A stretch of 64,000 nucleotides of DNA from Runella rosea (GTDB taxonomy: Bacteria > Bacteroidota > Bacteroidia > Cytophagales > Spirosomataceae): assembly GCF_003325355.1 (NCBI RefSeq), contig NZ_CP030850.1, positions 2,480,001-2,544,000 on the forward strand. Direction: 5' to 3'. Position numbers and translations under genes: made by a program. This document shows, in pieces, positions 9,430-18,424 of this stretch (position 1 is its first letter; every line of letters starts with the position of its first letter). The notes below the pieces were generated by a model. It made no database searches and was not told the origin of the DNA. It was given only the letters and a program-made list of their open reading frames with translations.

Positions 9430-10701
9430 ATGTCACAGCATGTTGTCGTGTATGAGTACGGTATAATTCGACGCGCTTCCGAGGCAGCGGGAGGTATTGA
9501 TAGCACCCAAAACACGGAGGTATTTGTTTCAGACCAGGCTTTTGATCTGCTCAAACAGTGGGCTTTTGCTCCCCATGCAGATGCCGTAATTCATTTTTTT
9601 TTGCAAAAAGGCAAGGAGTGCCTCCGCTTCAAAAATTACACGGGTATTGTACAAACCTCCGATGGTACTCAATTTGAAATTTTACCGAAAATAGCCAAAA
9701 ATGATACCGTTTTTATTGCGAGACAGTCTCTATTGAAAATGCTCCGCAGTGTCGCTGACCTTCCATTTCACCGGCTTTCTCAAGCGCATTTACAACGGGC
9801 CGACCAGCCGCTTTGGGAGATTTTTATTTCGGCTTTTATTCAAGAAATGGAGCAAATTATGCAACAGGGATTGGAAAGGGCTTATCAAACCATTGAGACT
9901 GAACAAACGTTTGTACGGGGAAAATGGCTACCTCACCGCCAAGATGCCCTTCACCCTGAATTGCTTTTTACCGCCCATGACGAATTCAAAGCCGACATCC
10001 TGCCCAATCGCCTGCTGAAAACCTGCGTGTTGTTTTTAGCCAAGCGCAGTCAATATTTGCCCAATCAGGTTCGCCTCCGGCAATTACGTTTTGCATTAGA
10101 AGACGTCAATACTTCCACTCAGGTAAATGCTGATTTTGCAAAATTAGAAAAATCAGACCGACGTTTTAACCGATATGCCCAAGCGTTGAAATGGGCCAAA
10201 GTGTTGCTCAATCAACAGTCTTGGGCAACGGCTGGCAAAGACGTGAATGACTCGTTATTGTTTCCGACTGAACGATTATTTGAAAATTATGTAGCCCGTG
10301 GGGCCAAACGTTATTTAGGCGATCATCAAGTATCGTATCAGGATGATTTACATTTTTTGGTCGATGACCATTCTGGAAAGCGTCGCTTTCGTTTACGCCC
10401 CGACTTGGTGATTCGCAAAGACCAACAAACCGTGGTTATGGATATGAAGTGGAAAAGGATTGAGCCCACTCTCCCTAATTATGGTATAGAACAAACCGAT
10501 TTGTATCAATTATACGCTTATGGGCGCAAATACAACGCCAATGCGCTATTTCTGATTTACCCCGCTCATGAAGATTTTCGGGCACCGCTTCCCCCTTTTC
10601 GTTTTGAAGAACAATTGGTTTTGACGGTTATCCCTTTTGATATAACGACACCATTATCGTCAGAAATAGAAAAAATGGAAAGTTATTTGGGGATGAAGTA
10701 G
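9430..10701 (+). CDS. Orphan McrC-like protein with a PD-(D/E)XK nuclease core
   Basis: A 423-residue protein resembling McrC, the nuclease/specificity subunit of McrBC modification-dependent restriction. The N-terminal half has the McrC-like YTG.....G...EILPKI segment (residues ~72-90) and the central DILPNRLLKT. The C-terminal nuclease core is visible: a RPDLVI metal-binding aspartate near residue 333, then VMDMKWKR (the D-x-K element) about 15 residues on, and a D-LYQLYAYG helix (~361). The partner GTPase McrB is missing: the left neighbour is rimP (divergent) and the right neighbour is lpd (convergent). It may be a solitary nuclease, pair with a distant McrB, or be a remnant, though the frame is intact. 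Confidence 0.8.
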   Translation: MSQHVVVYEYGIIRRASEAAGGIDSTQNTEVFVSDQAFDLLKQWAFAPHADAVIHFFLQKGKECLRFKNYTGIVQTSDGTQFEILPKIAKNDTVFIARQSLLKMLRSVADLPFHRLSQAHLQRADQPLWEIFISAFIQEMEQIMQQGLERAYQTIETEQTFVRGKWLPHRQDALHPELLFTAHDEFKADILPNRLLKTCVLFLAKRSQYLPNQVRLRQLRFALEDVNTSTQVNADFAKLEKSDRRFNRYAQALKWAKVLLNQQSWATAGKDVNDSLLFPTERLFENYVARGAKRYLGDHQVSYQDDLHFLVDDHSGKRRFRLRPDLVIRKDQQTVVMDMKWKRIEPTLPNYGIEQTDLYQLYAYGRKYNANALFLIYPAHEDFRAPLPPFRFEEQLVLTVIPFDITTPLSSEIEKMESYLGMK

Positions 10702-10707
10702 AAGTAA

Positions 10708-10747
10708 AAAAGTCGGTCAGTCCCATAATTAGACCTGACCGACTTTT
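10708..10747. terminator. Bidirectional terminator between the mcrC-like gene and lpd
   Basis: A perfect 13-bp inverted repeat, AAAAGTCGGTCAG (10708-10720) and CTGACCGACTTTT (10735-10747), separated by 14 nt. It has A- and T-tracts at the outer ends, so it can stop transcripts from both convergent genes. Confidence 0.9.
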
Positions 10748-10752
10748 ATTTT

Positions 10753-12156
10753 TTAGGCATTCAAAGCTCGGTTGCCCGTAGCCGCCAAGCAAGCCTCCTT
10801 GAAGGCTTCCGTATAGGTGGGATGCGCGTGCGACATACGGCTTACATCTTCGGCTGAGGCGCGGTATTCCATCGCTACCACTGCTTCTGCAATCATATCA
10901 GCCGCACGTGGGCCAATGATATGCGCCCCCAGAATTTCATCTGTTTCTTTATGCGCCAATACTTTTACGGTCCCATCAATGTCCATACTCGCGCGAGCAC
11001 GGCCGAGGGCTTTAAACGGGAACGAACCTGTCTTATAGGCAATTCCTTTGGCTTTTAATTCATCTTCTGTGTAGCCTACTCCTGCTACTTCAGGCCATGT
11101 ATAAACTACATTTGGAATGAGCAGGTAATTGATATGTGGTTTTTGTCCAACGATGGTTTCGGCCACAAACACGCCTTCTTCCTCGGCTTTATGGGCCAAC
11201 ATCGCCCCGCGAATCACGTCCCCGATGGCGTAGATATTAGGCACTTTGGTTTGAAGGGTGTGTTCATCTACTTCGATTTTTCCGCGTTGGTCGGCCGCCA
11301 GACCCGCATTTTCAAGCGCGAGTCCATCGGTATAGGGTTTACGTCCCACGCTCATCAGGCAGTAATCACCCGTAAAAGTAACGAGTTCACCTTTAGGGTT
11401 CTCTGCCGTTACGATGACCTCATCACCCGTATTTTCCACGGTTTTTACTTTGTGACTAAAATAAAAATCAGCACCGAGTTTTTTTACCGTCCGCTGAAGC
11501 TCTTTGCCCATGGTCGCGTCCATGGTCGGAATCATAGCCGAAGCATATTCCACAAAGCTGACTTTAGCCCCGATACGTGCATACACAGAGCCAAGCTCTG
11601 CGCCAATCACTCCTGCCCCAATCACGATGAGGTGTTTGGGGATTTCGTTGAGTTGAAGCGCTTCGGTCGAAGTAATAATACGTTTTTTATCAATCGTAAC
11701 GCCTGGCAATGACGAAGGTTTTGAGCCCGTAGCGATGACGATATTTTTGGAGGTAATCATTTCAATGTCTCCTCCTTCTTTGGTCACCTTTACGGTATTT
11801 TTATCCACAAATGAGCCAAGGCCTTGATAGACATCAATTTTATTTTTCTTCATCAAAAACTCGACGCCTTTGCACACTTGGTTGACTACCTCGCTCTTGC
11901 GGGCAATCATTTGGGCCAAATCCACCTTTAGGTTTTCGAGCTGAATGCCATGTTCGGCAAACGTATGCGAAGCATTGTAGTAGTGCTCAGAAGAATCGAG
12001 CAGTGCTTTGGAAGGAATACAACCTACGTTCAGGCAGGTTCCGCCAAGGGTTTTATATTTTTCGATGATGGCCGTTTTTAAGCCTAATTGCGCGCAACGA
12101 ATGGCGCAAATATAGCCGCCTGGCCCCGAACCGATTACGATAACGTCGTATTGCAT
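10753..12156 (-). CDS. lpd: Dihydrolipoyl dehydrogenase (E3)
   Basis: A 467-residue flavoprotein that reoxidises the dihydrolipoyl groups of 2-oxoacid dehydrogenases, passing electrons to NAD+. It shows the FAD-binding GSGPGGYICA (residues 9-18), the redox disulfide in GGTCLNVGCIPSK (C41 and C46), the NAD-binding GAGVIGAELGS, the second FAD motif YAIGDV, and the C-terminal HAHPT.TE.F active-site segment with the catalytic His-Glu pair. It follows sucA and sucB on the same strand, but a terminator stands between sucB and lpd, so expression may be partly independent. Confidence 0.97.
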   Translation of the reverse strand: MQYDVIVIGSGPGGYICAIRCAQLGLKTAIIEKYKTLGGTCLNVGCIPSKALLDSSEHYYNASHTFAEHGIQLENLKVDLAQMIARKSEVVNQVCKGVEFLMKKNKIDVYQGLGSFVDKNTVKVTKEGGDIEMITSKNIVIATGSKPSSLPGVTIDKKRIITSTEALQLNEIPKHLIVIGAGVIGAELGSVYARIGAKVSFVEYASAMIPTMDATMGKELQRTVKKLGADFYFSHKVKTVENTGDEVIVTAENPKGELVTFTGDYCLMSVGRKPYTDGLALENAGLAADQRGKIEVDEHTLQTKVPNIYAIGDVIRGAMLAHKAEEEGVFVAETIVGQKPHINYLLIPNVVYTWPEVAGVGYTEDELKAKGIAYKTGSFPFKALGRARASMDIDGTVKVLAHKETDEILGAHIIGPRAADMIAEAVVAMEYRASAEDVSRMSHAHPTYTEAFKEACLAATGNRALNA

Positions 12157-12200
12157 TGGATTTATATAACTGTTTTAGTCATTTAATTATTCGAACAATT

Positions 12201-12237
12201 TCACAAAAAAGGGGCACGGTATACCGAGCCCCTTTTT
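12201..12237 (-). terminator. Intrinsic terminator after sucB
   Basis: AAAAAGGGGC (12206-12215) pairs with GCCCCTTTTT (12228-12237), and the 12-nt loop contains an inner CGGTATACCG palindrome that extends the hairpin. A T-run follows on the minus strand, 12 nt past the sucB stop. Confidence 0.85.
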
Positions 12238-12248
12238 AATTTATATTC

Positions 12249-13823
12249 TTACACTTCCAACAGTAACCGTGTAGGGTCTTCGAGCAATTGCTTCACTCTG
12301 ACGAGGAAGCTTACCGAATCACGGCCGTCGATGGTGCGGTGGTCGTAACTGAGCGCTACGTACATGATAGGGCGTATAACGATTTCTCCATTCACCACGA
12401 CAGCTCGCTCAACGATGTTATGCATTCCCAAAATCGCAGCCTGTGGAGCATTGATGATGGGTGTTGAGAGCATCGAACCAAAAATACCACCGTTGGTGAT
12501 GGTAAAGGTGCCACCTTGCATTTGGTCAATGGTCAGCTTATTGTCGCGGGCGAGGCCAGCCAAACGAATGATTTCCTTCTCAATTTGAGAGAAGGTCATT
12601 TTTTCAGCATTACGAACCACGGGAACCACCAAACCACGCTCGGTCGAAACCGCAATCGATATATCCGAGAAATCATTGTAAACGACTTCATCGCCGTCAA
12701 TGAACGCATTTACTACCGGAAATTCCTGCAAAGCTACCGCGCAAGCCCGGGTAAAGAATGACATAAAGCCTAAGCCTACGCCGTGTTTTTCCTTAAATTT
12801 ATCTTTGTACTTAGCCCGTAAATCCATGATAGGCTTCATGTCTACCTCATTGAAGGTTGTCAACATGGCCGTTTCATTTTTAACCGCAACCAAACGGCGC
12901 GCAATAGTTTTGCGCAACGACGTCATTTTTACGCGGCGTTGGCCACGAGCATCCGCTGCTTTGGGAGCAGGGGCTGGAGCCACTGGTGGCGCTACTGGCG
13001 CTTTAGGCTGCTCAACTGGAGTTGCCGTGGGAGCGGCTTTAGGTTGTGCGGCGATGGCATCTTCTTTCGTTAATCTTCCGCCAACACCTGAGCCCGCTAC
13101 ACTTGCAGGGTCAATGCCTTTTTCGGCCAAAATCTTGGCCGCGGCGGGAGAGGGATGCCCTGCTGCATAACTATCATTGGAAGCATTTGCCGAAACCACC
13201 TGTCCGTTTGATTGCGGCGCCTCAGCCACGGGAGCAGGAGCAGCAGCGCTTCCAGCACCGACTTCAATTTTACAGATAACGGCTCCAATTGATAACGTCG
13301 AACCCGCTTCGGCTACAATGCGTAGCACTCCTGCAGCTTCGGCAGGAAGTTCAAACGTTGCTTTGTCAGACTCTAGTTCACAAAGTACTTCATCTAATTG
13401 AACGGTATCACCGTCTTTTTTATTCCAACTGGCGATGGTTACTTCCGTGACGGATTCCCCCACCGTTGGCACTTTCATTTCCACTACTTTAGCCGCTGTT
13501 GCAGGAGCAACTGAAGCCACAGCAACGGGAGCAGGCGTAGAAGTAACAGGCGCGGGAGCTGACGCTGGAGCGGAAGCTACCTCCACCGATGTTTCAATCA
13601 CACATATCAGTCCACCAATCGGTAATACATCACCTTCTTGTGCTTTAACTCGTAAAACACCGTCAGCCTCAGAAACGACATCAAAGGATGCTTTATCTGA
13701 GTCTAAACTGCATATTACTTCATCACGTTTGACACTATCACCGTCTTTTTTCACCCAAGAACCAATGGTTACTTCGGTGATAGATTCTCCGACGGTCGGG
13801 ACTTTTATTTCAATCTGTGACAT
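12249..13823 (-). CDS. sucB: 2-oxoglutarate dehydrogenase E2 (dihydrolipoyl succinyltransferase) with two lipoyl domains
   Basis: A 524-residue E2 core enzyme that transfers succinyl groups to CoA. Two lipoyl domains are present, each opening with [13 protein letters not shown] and each with a lipoylatable lysine: K44 in SDKASFD and K154 in SDKATFE. Ala/Pro-rich linkers separate them. A peripheral E1/E3-binding domain follows at ~218-256 ([14 protein letters not shown]...[10 protein letters not shown]), then the acetyltransferase core ending in the catalytic [11 protein letters not shown]. coli SucB has one lipoyl domain, so this is a longer form. The partner sucA lies 97 nt upstream on the same strand, supporting OGDH rather than pyruvate dehydrogenase. 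Confidence 0.94.
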   Translation of the reverse strand: MSQIEIKVPTVGESITEVTIGSWVKKDGDSVKRDEVICSLDSDKASFDVVSEADGVLRVKAQEGDVLPIGGLICVIETSVEVASAPASAPAPVTSTPAPVAVASVAPATAAKVVEMKVPTVGESVTEVTIASWNKKDGDTVQLDEVLCELESDKATFELPAEAAGVLRIVAEAGSTLSIGAVICKIEVGAGSAAAPAPVAEAPQSNGQVVSANASNDSYAAGHPSPAAAKILAEKGIDPASVAGSGVGGRLTKEDAIAAQPKAAPTATPVEQPKAPVAPPVAPAPAPKAADARGQRRVKMTSLRKTIARRLVAVKNETAMLTTFNEVDMKPIMDLRAKYKDKFKEKHGVGLGFMSFFTRACAVALQEFPVVNAFIDGDEVVYNDFSDISIAVSTERGLVVPVVRNAEKMTFSQIEKEIIRLAGLARDNKLTIDQMQGGTFTITNGGIFGSMLSTPIINAPQAAILGMHNIVERAVVVNGEIVIRPIMYVALSYDHRTIDGRDSVSFLVRVKQLLEDPTRLLLEV

Positions 13824-13920
13824 ATATTCAGAATTTGGGAATTGTCAATTTGAAAATGAGTTAGGATGAAAACAGAGAATCTCAGTACTACTTTCAATAC
13901 TCCGTTTTCAGGGTATTATT

Positions 13921-16692
13921 TTAAGAAAAAGCCTGCTCAATGAGTTCTGCCTGCTCTTTTGCGTGTATTTTCATATAACCTGTTGCTGGAGATGCACTGG
14001 CTTTACGAGCAATTACTTTCCCTAATCCAATCTGAGGAAACTCACGCAAAATAAATGACCAATAGCCCATGTTTTCAGGCTCTTCCTGCACCCAAATCAC
14101 TTCTGCTTTTTTGTATTGATCTAGGTACGCCTGTATTTGTTTTTTGGGGAATGGATACAACTGCTCTACGCGAATAATGGCCACATCTTTACGGTTGTCT
14201 TTCTGTTGTTTATCCAATAGTTCCCAATAAAGCTTACCAGTACAAAGCAACACTTTTTTTACCTTTTTAGGTTCAGCAAATTCATCCCCAATGGTTTCGC
14301 GGAAAGAAGTCCCTTCGGCAAAATCACTTAAAGGAGATACCGCCATCGGATGACGCAGCATCGACTTAGGCGACATCAAAATAGCAGGCTTTCTGAAAGG
14401 TAACGCCAATTGACGACGAATCATGTGGAAATAGTTGGCTGGCGTAGTAATGTTGCAAACGTACATGTTATACTCAGCCGACAAAATCAAAAAGCGCTCG
14501 GGGCGGGCACTTGAGTGCTCAGGTCCCTGGCCTTCGTATCCGTGCGGCAATAAAAGTACCAAGCCGTTCATGGCATTCCACTTCGACTCCGTAGCGGCAA
14601 TAAACTGGTCAATCATAATTTGAGCACCATTCACAAAGTCGCCGAATTGAGCTTCCCAAATCACCAACGCGTGAGGGTTAGCCATGGCATAACCGTACTC
14701 AAAACCCATGACGCCGTATTCTGAAAGCAGAGAATTGTAGATTTCAAATTTCCCTTGTCCTTCGCCGATGTGCGCCAAACTATTGTGATTGGCATTGGTC
14801 TCGGTATCATGAAGCACGGCGTGGCGGTGCGAGAATGTACCGCGCTGAATGTCCTGCCCCGTCATCCGAACGGTTTTTCCTTCCGTCAGAATAGAGCCAT
14901 ACGCCAGCAATTCTCCCGACGACCAGTTCAGCGGTTTTTCACCCGCAAAAATCTGCTTCCGCTCTTCAATTACTTTTTCGATTTGTTTCAATGCTTTGAA
15001 ACCTTCGGGCAAGCTTGTAAGCGCTTGTCCTACTTTTTCAATCACCTCTTTTGAAATACCAGTAGCTGGCGACTTCTCAAAATCTTCGGGTACTGAACGC
15101 CGCAATTCCGCCCAATCACGTTCAAGCTTAGGGCGTTTGTACGGAAGTTGTTTTTGTTTTACTTTTTGAAGCAAATCCTGCAACTCGCCTTCGAGCTCGG
15201 CCTTCATTTGATCCGCAATTTGCGCATCCAACTCTCCTCGCTCGGTCAATACTTTTAGGTATAAATCCCGACCGTTGAGCTGTTGTGAAATTTTCGAATA
15301 CATCGTCGGCTGCGTAAAACGCGGTTCATCCGACTCATTGTGACCGTACTTGCGATAACAAACCATGTCCACAAATACATCACGGTTAAACTCCTGGCGA
15401 AACTCAATCGCAACTTTCATCACAAAGGCTACCGCTTCGGGGTCATTGCCATTGACGTGAAAAATAGGAGCATCCACGATTTTGGCAATATCTGAACAAT
15501 AGATAGAAGAGCGGTCGTCTTCATGATCGGTGGTAAATCCGATTTGGTTATTAATCACAAAGTGCAACGTCCCGCCCGTATAATACGCGGGTAGGTTAGA
15601 CATTTGCGTCACTTCGTATACAATTCCCTGCCCCGCCACGGCGGCATCTCCATGAATCAAAATAGGGAGTACGGGGTCATATTTATCCTGCCCTTCAATA
15701 TGACCGTAGTGTTCATCGGCACGCGCGCGGGCATATCCCACCACGGCTGGATTAACAGCTTCTAAGTGAGATGGGTTCGCCATGAGCTTAAGACTTACAG
15801 CTTTACCTTCTGGCGTTTCGATTTGGCTTTCATAACCCATGTGGTATTTTACGTCGCCATCGCTGAATTCATCCAGTTCAACGTTTTCTTCAAATTCGTT
15901 AAAAACCTGCTCATAAGGTTTTTGAAGTACGTTGGTCAATACATTGAGACGGCCACGGTGCGCCATACCAATTACCACTTCCTCCACCCCAAGCTCAGCG
16001 CCACGGTTGATTGCCACATCCAATGCTGGAATAGTTGCTTCTCCACCTTCGAGCGAAAATCTCTTTTTGCCTAAAAATTTGGTATGCAGAAAGTTCTCGA
16101 AGGTTACGGCATCGTTCAGTTTCTCAAGAATCCGTTTCTTTTGCTCAATCGTGGGCGTAAAGTTCAGGTATTCCTGTTCAATCTTCTTTCTTAACCAACT
16201 TTTAGCCCGACGGTCGCGGATGTATTGGTATTCAAAACCTACTTTTTCAGTATAGACTTTACGAAGGGCATCCACAATTTCGCGCAGCTTTGCTGCCCGG
16301 CCAAACACTTCAATTCCTGCCTCAAATACTGTTTCTAAATCGGCTTCTGCCAAATTGAAGTCTTTTAAATCCAACTCTGGATACCGATTCTTGCGGGGTC
16401 CTAGTGGGTTGGTCTGCGACATTAAATGTCCTCTCTGACGGTAGCCTCTTATCAAGTGAACTACCTCCATTTCTTTGCGAGTATGCGAAGCCGAAATGGG
16501 TGTTTCAGCCACCGGTGCGGCACCATTTCCATTTGATTTAGGTTTATTTTCGCCGTATTTAGCAGAAAATTCAAACCCTTCAAAGAACCGTTGCCAACTT
16601 AAATCAACAGAGTCAGGCTGTTGCAAATATTTTTGGTACAGGTCCTCAATGTACGCAGCTTCTGAATTAGCTATATATGAGTATTTTTCCAT
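13921..16692 (-). CDS. sucA: 2-oxoglutarate dehydrogenase E1 component
   Basis: A 923-residue thiamine-diphosphate enzyme that decarboxylates 2-oxoglutarate in the TCA cycle. The N-terminal E2-binding segment (residues ~8-35) matches the OGDH type: EAAYIEDLYQKYLQQPDSVD.SW..FF.GF. Later landmarks include GMAHRGRLNVL, the TDP-binding region HGDAAVAGQG...NNQIGFTT, KYGHNESDEP and the transketolase-like pyrimidine-binding half with LPHGYEGQGPEHSSARPERFL. Length and motifs are typical. It is the first gene of sucA-sucB, with a good promoter 30 nt upstream. Confidence 0.97.
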   Translation of the reverse strand: MEKYSYIANSEAAYIEDLYQKYLQQPDSVDLSWQRFFEGFEFSAKYGENKPKSNGNGAAPVAETPISASHTRKEMEVVHLIRGYRQRGHLMSQTNPLGPRKNRYPELDLKDFNLAEADLETVFEAGIEVFGRAAKLREIVDALRKVYTEKVGFEYQYIRDRRAKSWLRKKIEQEYLNFTPTIEQKKRILEKLNDAVTFENFLHTKFLGKKRFSLEGGEATIPALDVAINRGAELGVEEVVIGMAHRGRLNVLTNVLQKPYEQVFNEFEENVELDEFSDGDVKYHMGYESQIETPEGKAVSLKLMANPSHLEAVNPAVVGYARARADEHYGHIEGQDKYDPVLPILIHGDAAVAGQGIVYEVTQMSNLPAYYTGGTLHFVINNQIGFTTDHEDDRSSIYCSDIAKIVDAPIFHVNGNDPEAVAFVMKVAIEFRQEFNRDVFVDMVCYRKYGHNESDEPRFTQPTMYSKISQQLNGRDLYLKVLTERGELDAQIADQMKAELEGELQDLLQKVKQKQLPYKRPKLERDWAELRRSVPEDFEKSPATGISKEVIEKVGQALTSLPEGFKALKQIEKVIEERKQIFAGEKPLNWSSGELLAYGSILTEGKTVRMTGQDIQRGTFSHRHAVLHDTETNANHNSLAHIGEGQGKFEIYNSLLSEYGVMGFEYGYAMANPHALVIWEAQFGDFVNGAQIMIDQFIAATESKWNAMNGLVLLLPHGYEGQGPEHSSARPERFLILSAEYNMYVCNITTPANYFHMIRRQLALPFRKPAILMSPKSMLRHPMAVSPLSDFAEGTSFRETIGDEFAEPKKVKKVLLCTGKLYWELLDKQQKDNRKDVAIIRVEQLYPFPKKQIQAYLDQYKKAEVIWVQEEPENMGYWSFILREFPQIGLGKVIARKASASPATGYMKIHAKEQAELIEQAFS

Positions 16693-16720
16693 TAAAAAAA
16701 AATGCTGGTTGAAAGTGGGG

Positions 16721-16754
16721 CAAATTTAGTTCATGTATTTTGAATTCGTTGCAA
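16721..16754 (-). promoter_or_regulatory. Candidate promoter of sucA-sucB
   Basis: On the minus strand TTG (16754-16752) is followed after 23 nt by TAAATTTG (16728-16721), a match to TAnnTTTG, placed 29 nt before the sucA ATG. The spacing is slightly longer than ideal. Confidence 0.4.
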
Positions 16755-16778
16755 AAGTCTTATAGATTTAGCAAAAAT

Positions 16779-17699
16779 CTAATGAGAACTTGGATTAGGC
16801 TGAAGTGTAAACACAATTTCGTGGATACCCTTACCCGCTCCAGGTACACTATTGGAGTTGCCGTAGAAGTCTTCTACCCGCCGCGAATTGTAGGTATAGC
16901 CTATTCTTATGTTTTTGGAAACGTCATACCCCAGCAGTACCTGAACATAATTAACGCCCCCCAAACGAACGGACACCCCCACCAAGGCGGCATTTTTGTA
17001 GTGCATCAACGCGTTTAAATCCGTCCTGATTTTTCCTTGCTCAGGTTTTGTAATCAATATAGACGGAACTACGTTCAACCCTTCGCTGATGTCCATTTTC
17101 AACCCTGCCTGTAAAAAAATGGGGCGTTGATAATTAAGCAGTCCACTTGTGTTGTTGTATCCATAACTTTGTTTTAAGATTTCAGGCATTGAGACTCCTC
17201 CAAAAAACATTTCATCCTGATAATAAATTCCGACGCCTGCACTTGCCAATGCTTTATTGATTCCCCCGCCAATGTTGATGGCTGAACGCGACGGCAAAAC
17301 ATTAATTCCCCCTAACGCTCCAATGGAAATTTTTTGAAACTCCGAAAGCTTAAAAATATAGGAAGCGCTGCCAAACACTGCCACGTTGACGGCTACTCGG
17401 TCGTTTAGTCCCTGTAATCCCAATCCGACCTTTCCATCGGCAACGCTCCCATCCATGGCGAAAGACTGGGTAACGGGCAGCCCTTGTATACCCGCCACAA
17501 ATTGCCGGCGAAGAACGGCATTAAAATAGAAATTTTCGCGAATACCCGTAGCCGCAGGGTTGATGGCAATTGGATTAACCAAATATTGTGAATATTGAAC
17601 TTCACGCTGGGCTTGGGCATAGTGGACAACTAGAAATAGGCAGTTTAATGCAGAGAGGAGGCGATAAACAGTAGGGAGTAGAAATTGTTTTTTCATCAT
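16779..17699 (-). CDS. PorP/SprF-family type IX secretion outer membrane protein
   Basis: A ~306-residue outer membrane barrel of the PorP/SprF family. After the signal peptide (MMKKQFLLPTVYRLL... to AQA) come the family hallmarks REVQYSQYLVNPIAINPAATG, LGLQGLNDRV, and the closing GYTYNSR...HEIVFTLQP. Such proteins act with the type IX secretion system, and in Flavobacterium SprF is needed to secrete the SprB adhesin. I place the start at the ATG pair 17699/17696, because the upstream extension to 17756 adds a non-signal-like segment and runs to the edge of the terminator at 17757-17791. No adhesin gene is adjacent; the nearest is the giant one at 23.8-36.6 kb. Confidence 0.85.
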   Translation of the reverse strand: MMKKQFLLPTVYRLLSALNCLFLVVHYAQAQREVQYSQYLVNPIAINPAATGIRENFYFNAVLRRQFVAGIQGLPVTQSFAMDGSVADGKVGLGLQGLNDRVAVNVAVFGSASYIFKLSEFQKISIGALGGINVLPSRSAINIGGGINKALASAGVGIYYQDEMFFGGVSMPEILKQSYGYNNTSGLLNYQRPIFLQAGLKMDISEGLNVVPSILITKPEQGKIRTDLNALMHYKNAALVGVSVRLGGVNYVQVLLGYDVSKNIRIGYTYNSRRVEDFYGNSNSVPGAGKGIHEIVFTLQPNPSSH

Positions 17700-17756
17700 A
17701 ATACTGGTTGATTCATTTATCAACGCAAAAGAAAGCACTAATCTTGCCAAACCCAA

Positions 17757-17791
17757 TAAAAAAGCAGAAGTCCTTGCGAACCTCTGCTTTC
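17757..17791 (-). terminator. Intrinsic terminator after the NTF2-like gene
   Basis: Stem AAAGCAGA (17761-17768) / TCTGCTTT (17783-17790) with a 14-nt loop and a T-run on the minus strand, 20 nt past the stop of the gene at 17810. Confidence 0.8.
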
Positions 17792-17809
17792 TTCCAATTT
17801 TTATTCTTT

Positions 17810-18232
17810 TTATTTTTTCTGCGCCTCGCTATGTTGAGCCGACGCCCATAGCCATTTTCCATCCCGTTCTACAAAAACATACGTTATCAGTTCATTATAT
17901 AGCCGAGTATGACCGCTCGTAATTCGCTTGGCAAGTCTTTTAGAGTGCCCTGTCACAATAGCGGTATTGCCGTACTGCCTAATTTTTAGATCTGAATTGG
18001 AACGGTTTTCCATCACCGCATTCTCACAAATAGCAATAGTACTTTTTAAATCAAGCATTTCACCAGTTGTGCCTATGAACACAAAATCGGGATCCGTTTC
18101 TGTTTGGAGGCATTTAACAGGGTTTTTGTCAAAGGACTCTGTAAAAGCAGCAAATGTTTTTTCATTAAAAGCCTGGGCAGAAGCAAACAGGCTAACCAGC
18201 GTGAGAAGTAAAATAAGGCTCAGATTTTTCAT
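17810..18232 (-). CDS. Exported NTF2-like (DUF4440/SnoaL-type) protein
   Basis: A 140-residue protein with a clear signal peptide (MKNLSLILLLTLVSLFASAQA, cleavage ~21). The remainder follows the NTF2-like cone fold used by DUF4440 proteins: an N-terminal helix, DPDFVFIGTTGEM.D, an internal IRQYGNTAIVTGHS strand pair, and a terminal ELITYVFVERDGKWLWASAQHS. Family members bind small ligands or act as non-specific hydrolases and isomerases; no function can be assigned. A pair of 21-bp-phased direct repeats lies 104-142 nt upstream and may be a LytTR-type operator. A terminator follows the gene. Confidence 0.8.
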   Translation of the reverse strand: MKNLSLILLLTLVSLFASAQAFNEKTFAAFTESFDKNPVKCLQTETDPDFVFIGTTGEMLDLKSTIAICENAVMENRSNSDLKIRQYGNTAIVTGHSKRLAKRITSGHTRLYNELITYVFVERDGKWLWASAQHSEAQKK

Positions 18233-18335
18233 TGTACAGTTGTTTTAAAGAAGTTATAGACTAATTCTCTCTATTCTTTTAATTCAATAGAGTGAGCCAA
18301 ATTTCACTTCAAATAAACACTTTCATCTGACCTTC

Positions 18336-18374
18336 TTTCCCAAATGCGACAATAAGTTTCCCAAATACGACAAT
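18336..18374. promoter_or_regulatory. Two 18-bp direct repeats in 21-bp phase, LytTR-type operator candidate
   Basis: TTTCCCAAATGCGACAAT (18336-18353) and TTTCCCAAATACGACAAT (18357-18374) differ at one base and start exactly 21 bp apart, two helical turns. Paired direct repeats in this phase are the usual binding-site form of LytTR regulators. The site lies between the end of a LytTR regulator gene (18425) and the start of the NTF2-like gene (18232). Confidence 0.6.
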
Positions 18375-18424
18375 TCCTCTTTTAGCAAAACGGCGTTTTG
18401 AGACAGAAGGCCTCCAAATCTGCT

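Noticed and set aside
9430-10701. A complete McrBC restriction locus
   Set aside because: No McrB-like GTPase gene is found next to the McrC-like gene in this window.
17700-17756. Longer start for the PorP/SprF protein at 17756
   Set aside because: The added residues precede a good signal peptide and the frame would run to the edge of the terminator of the preceding gene.
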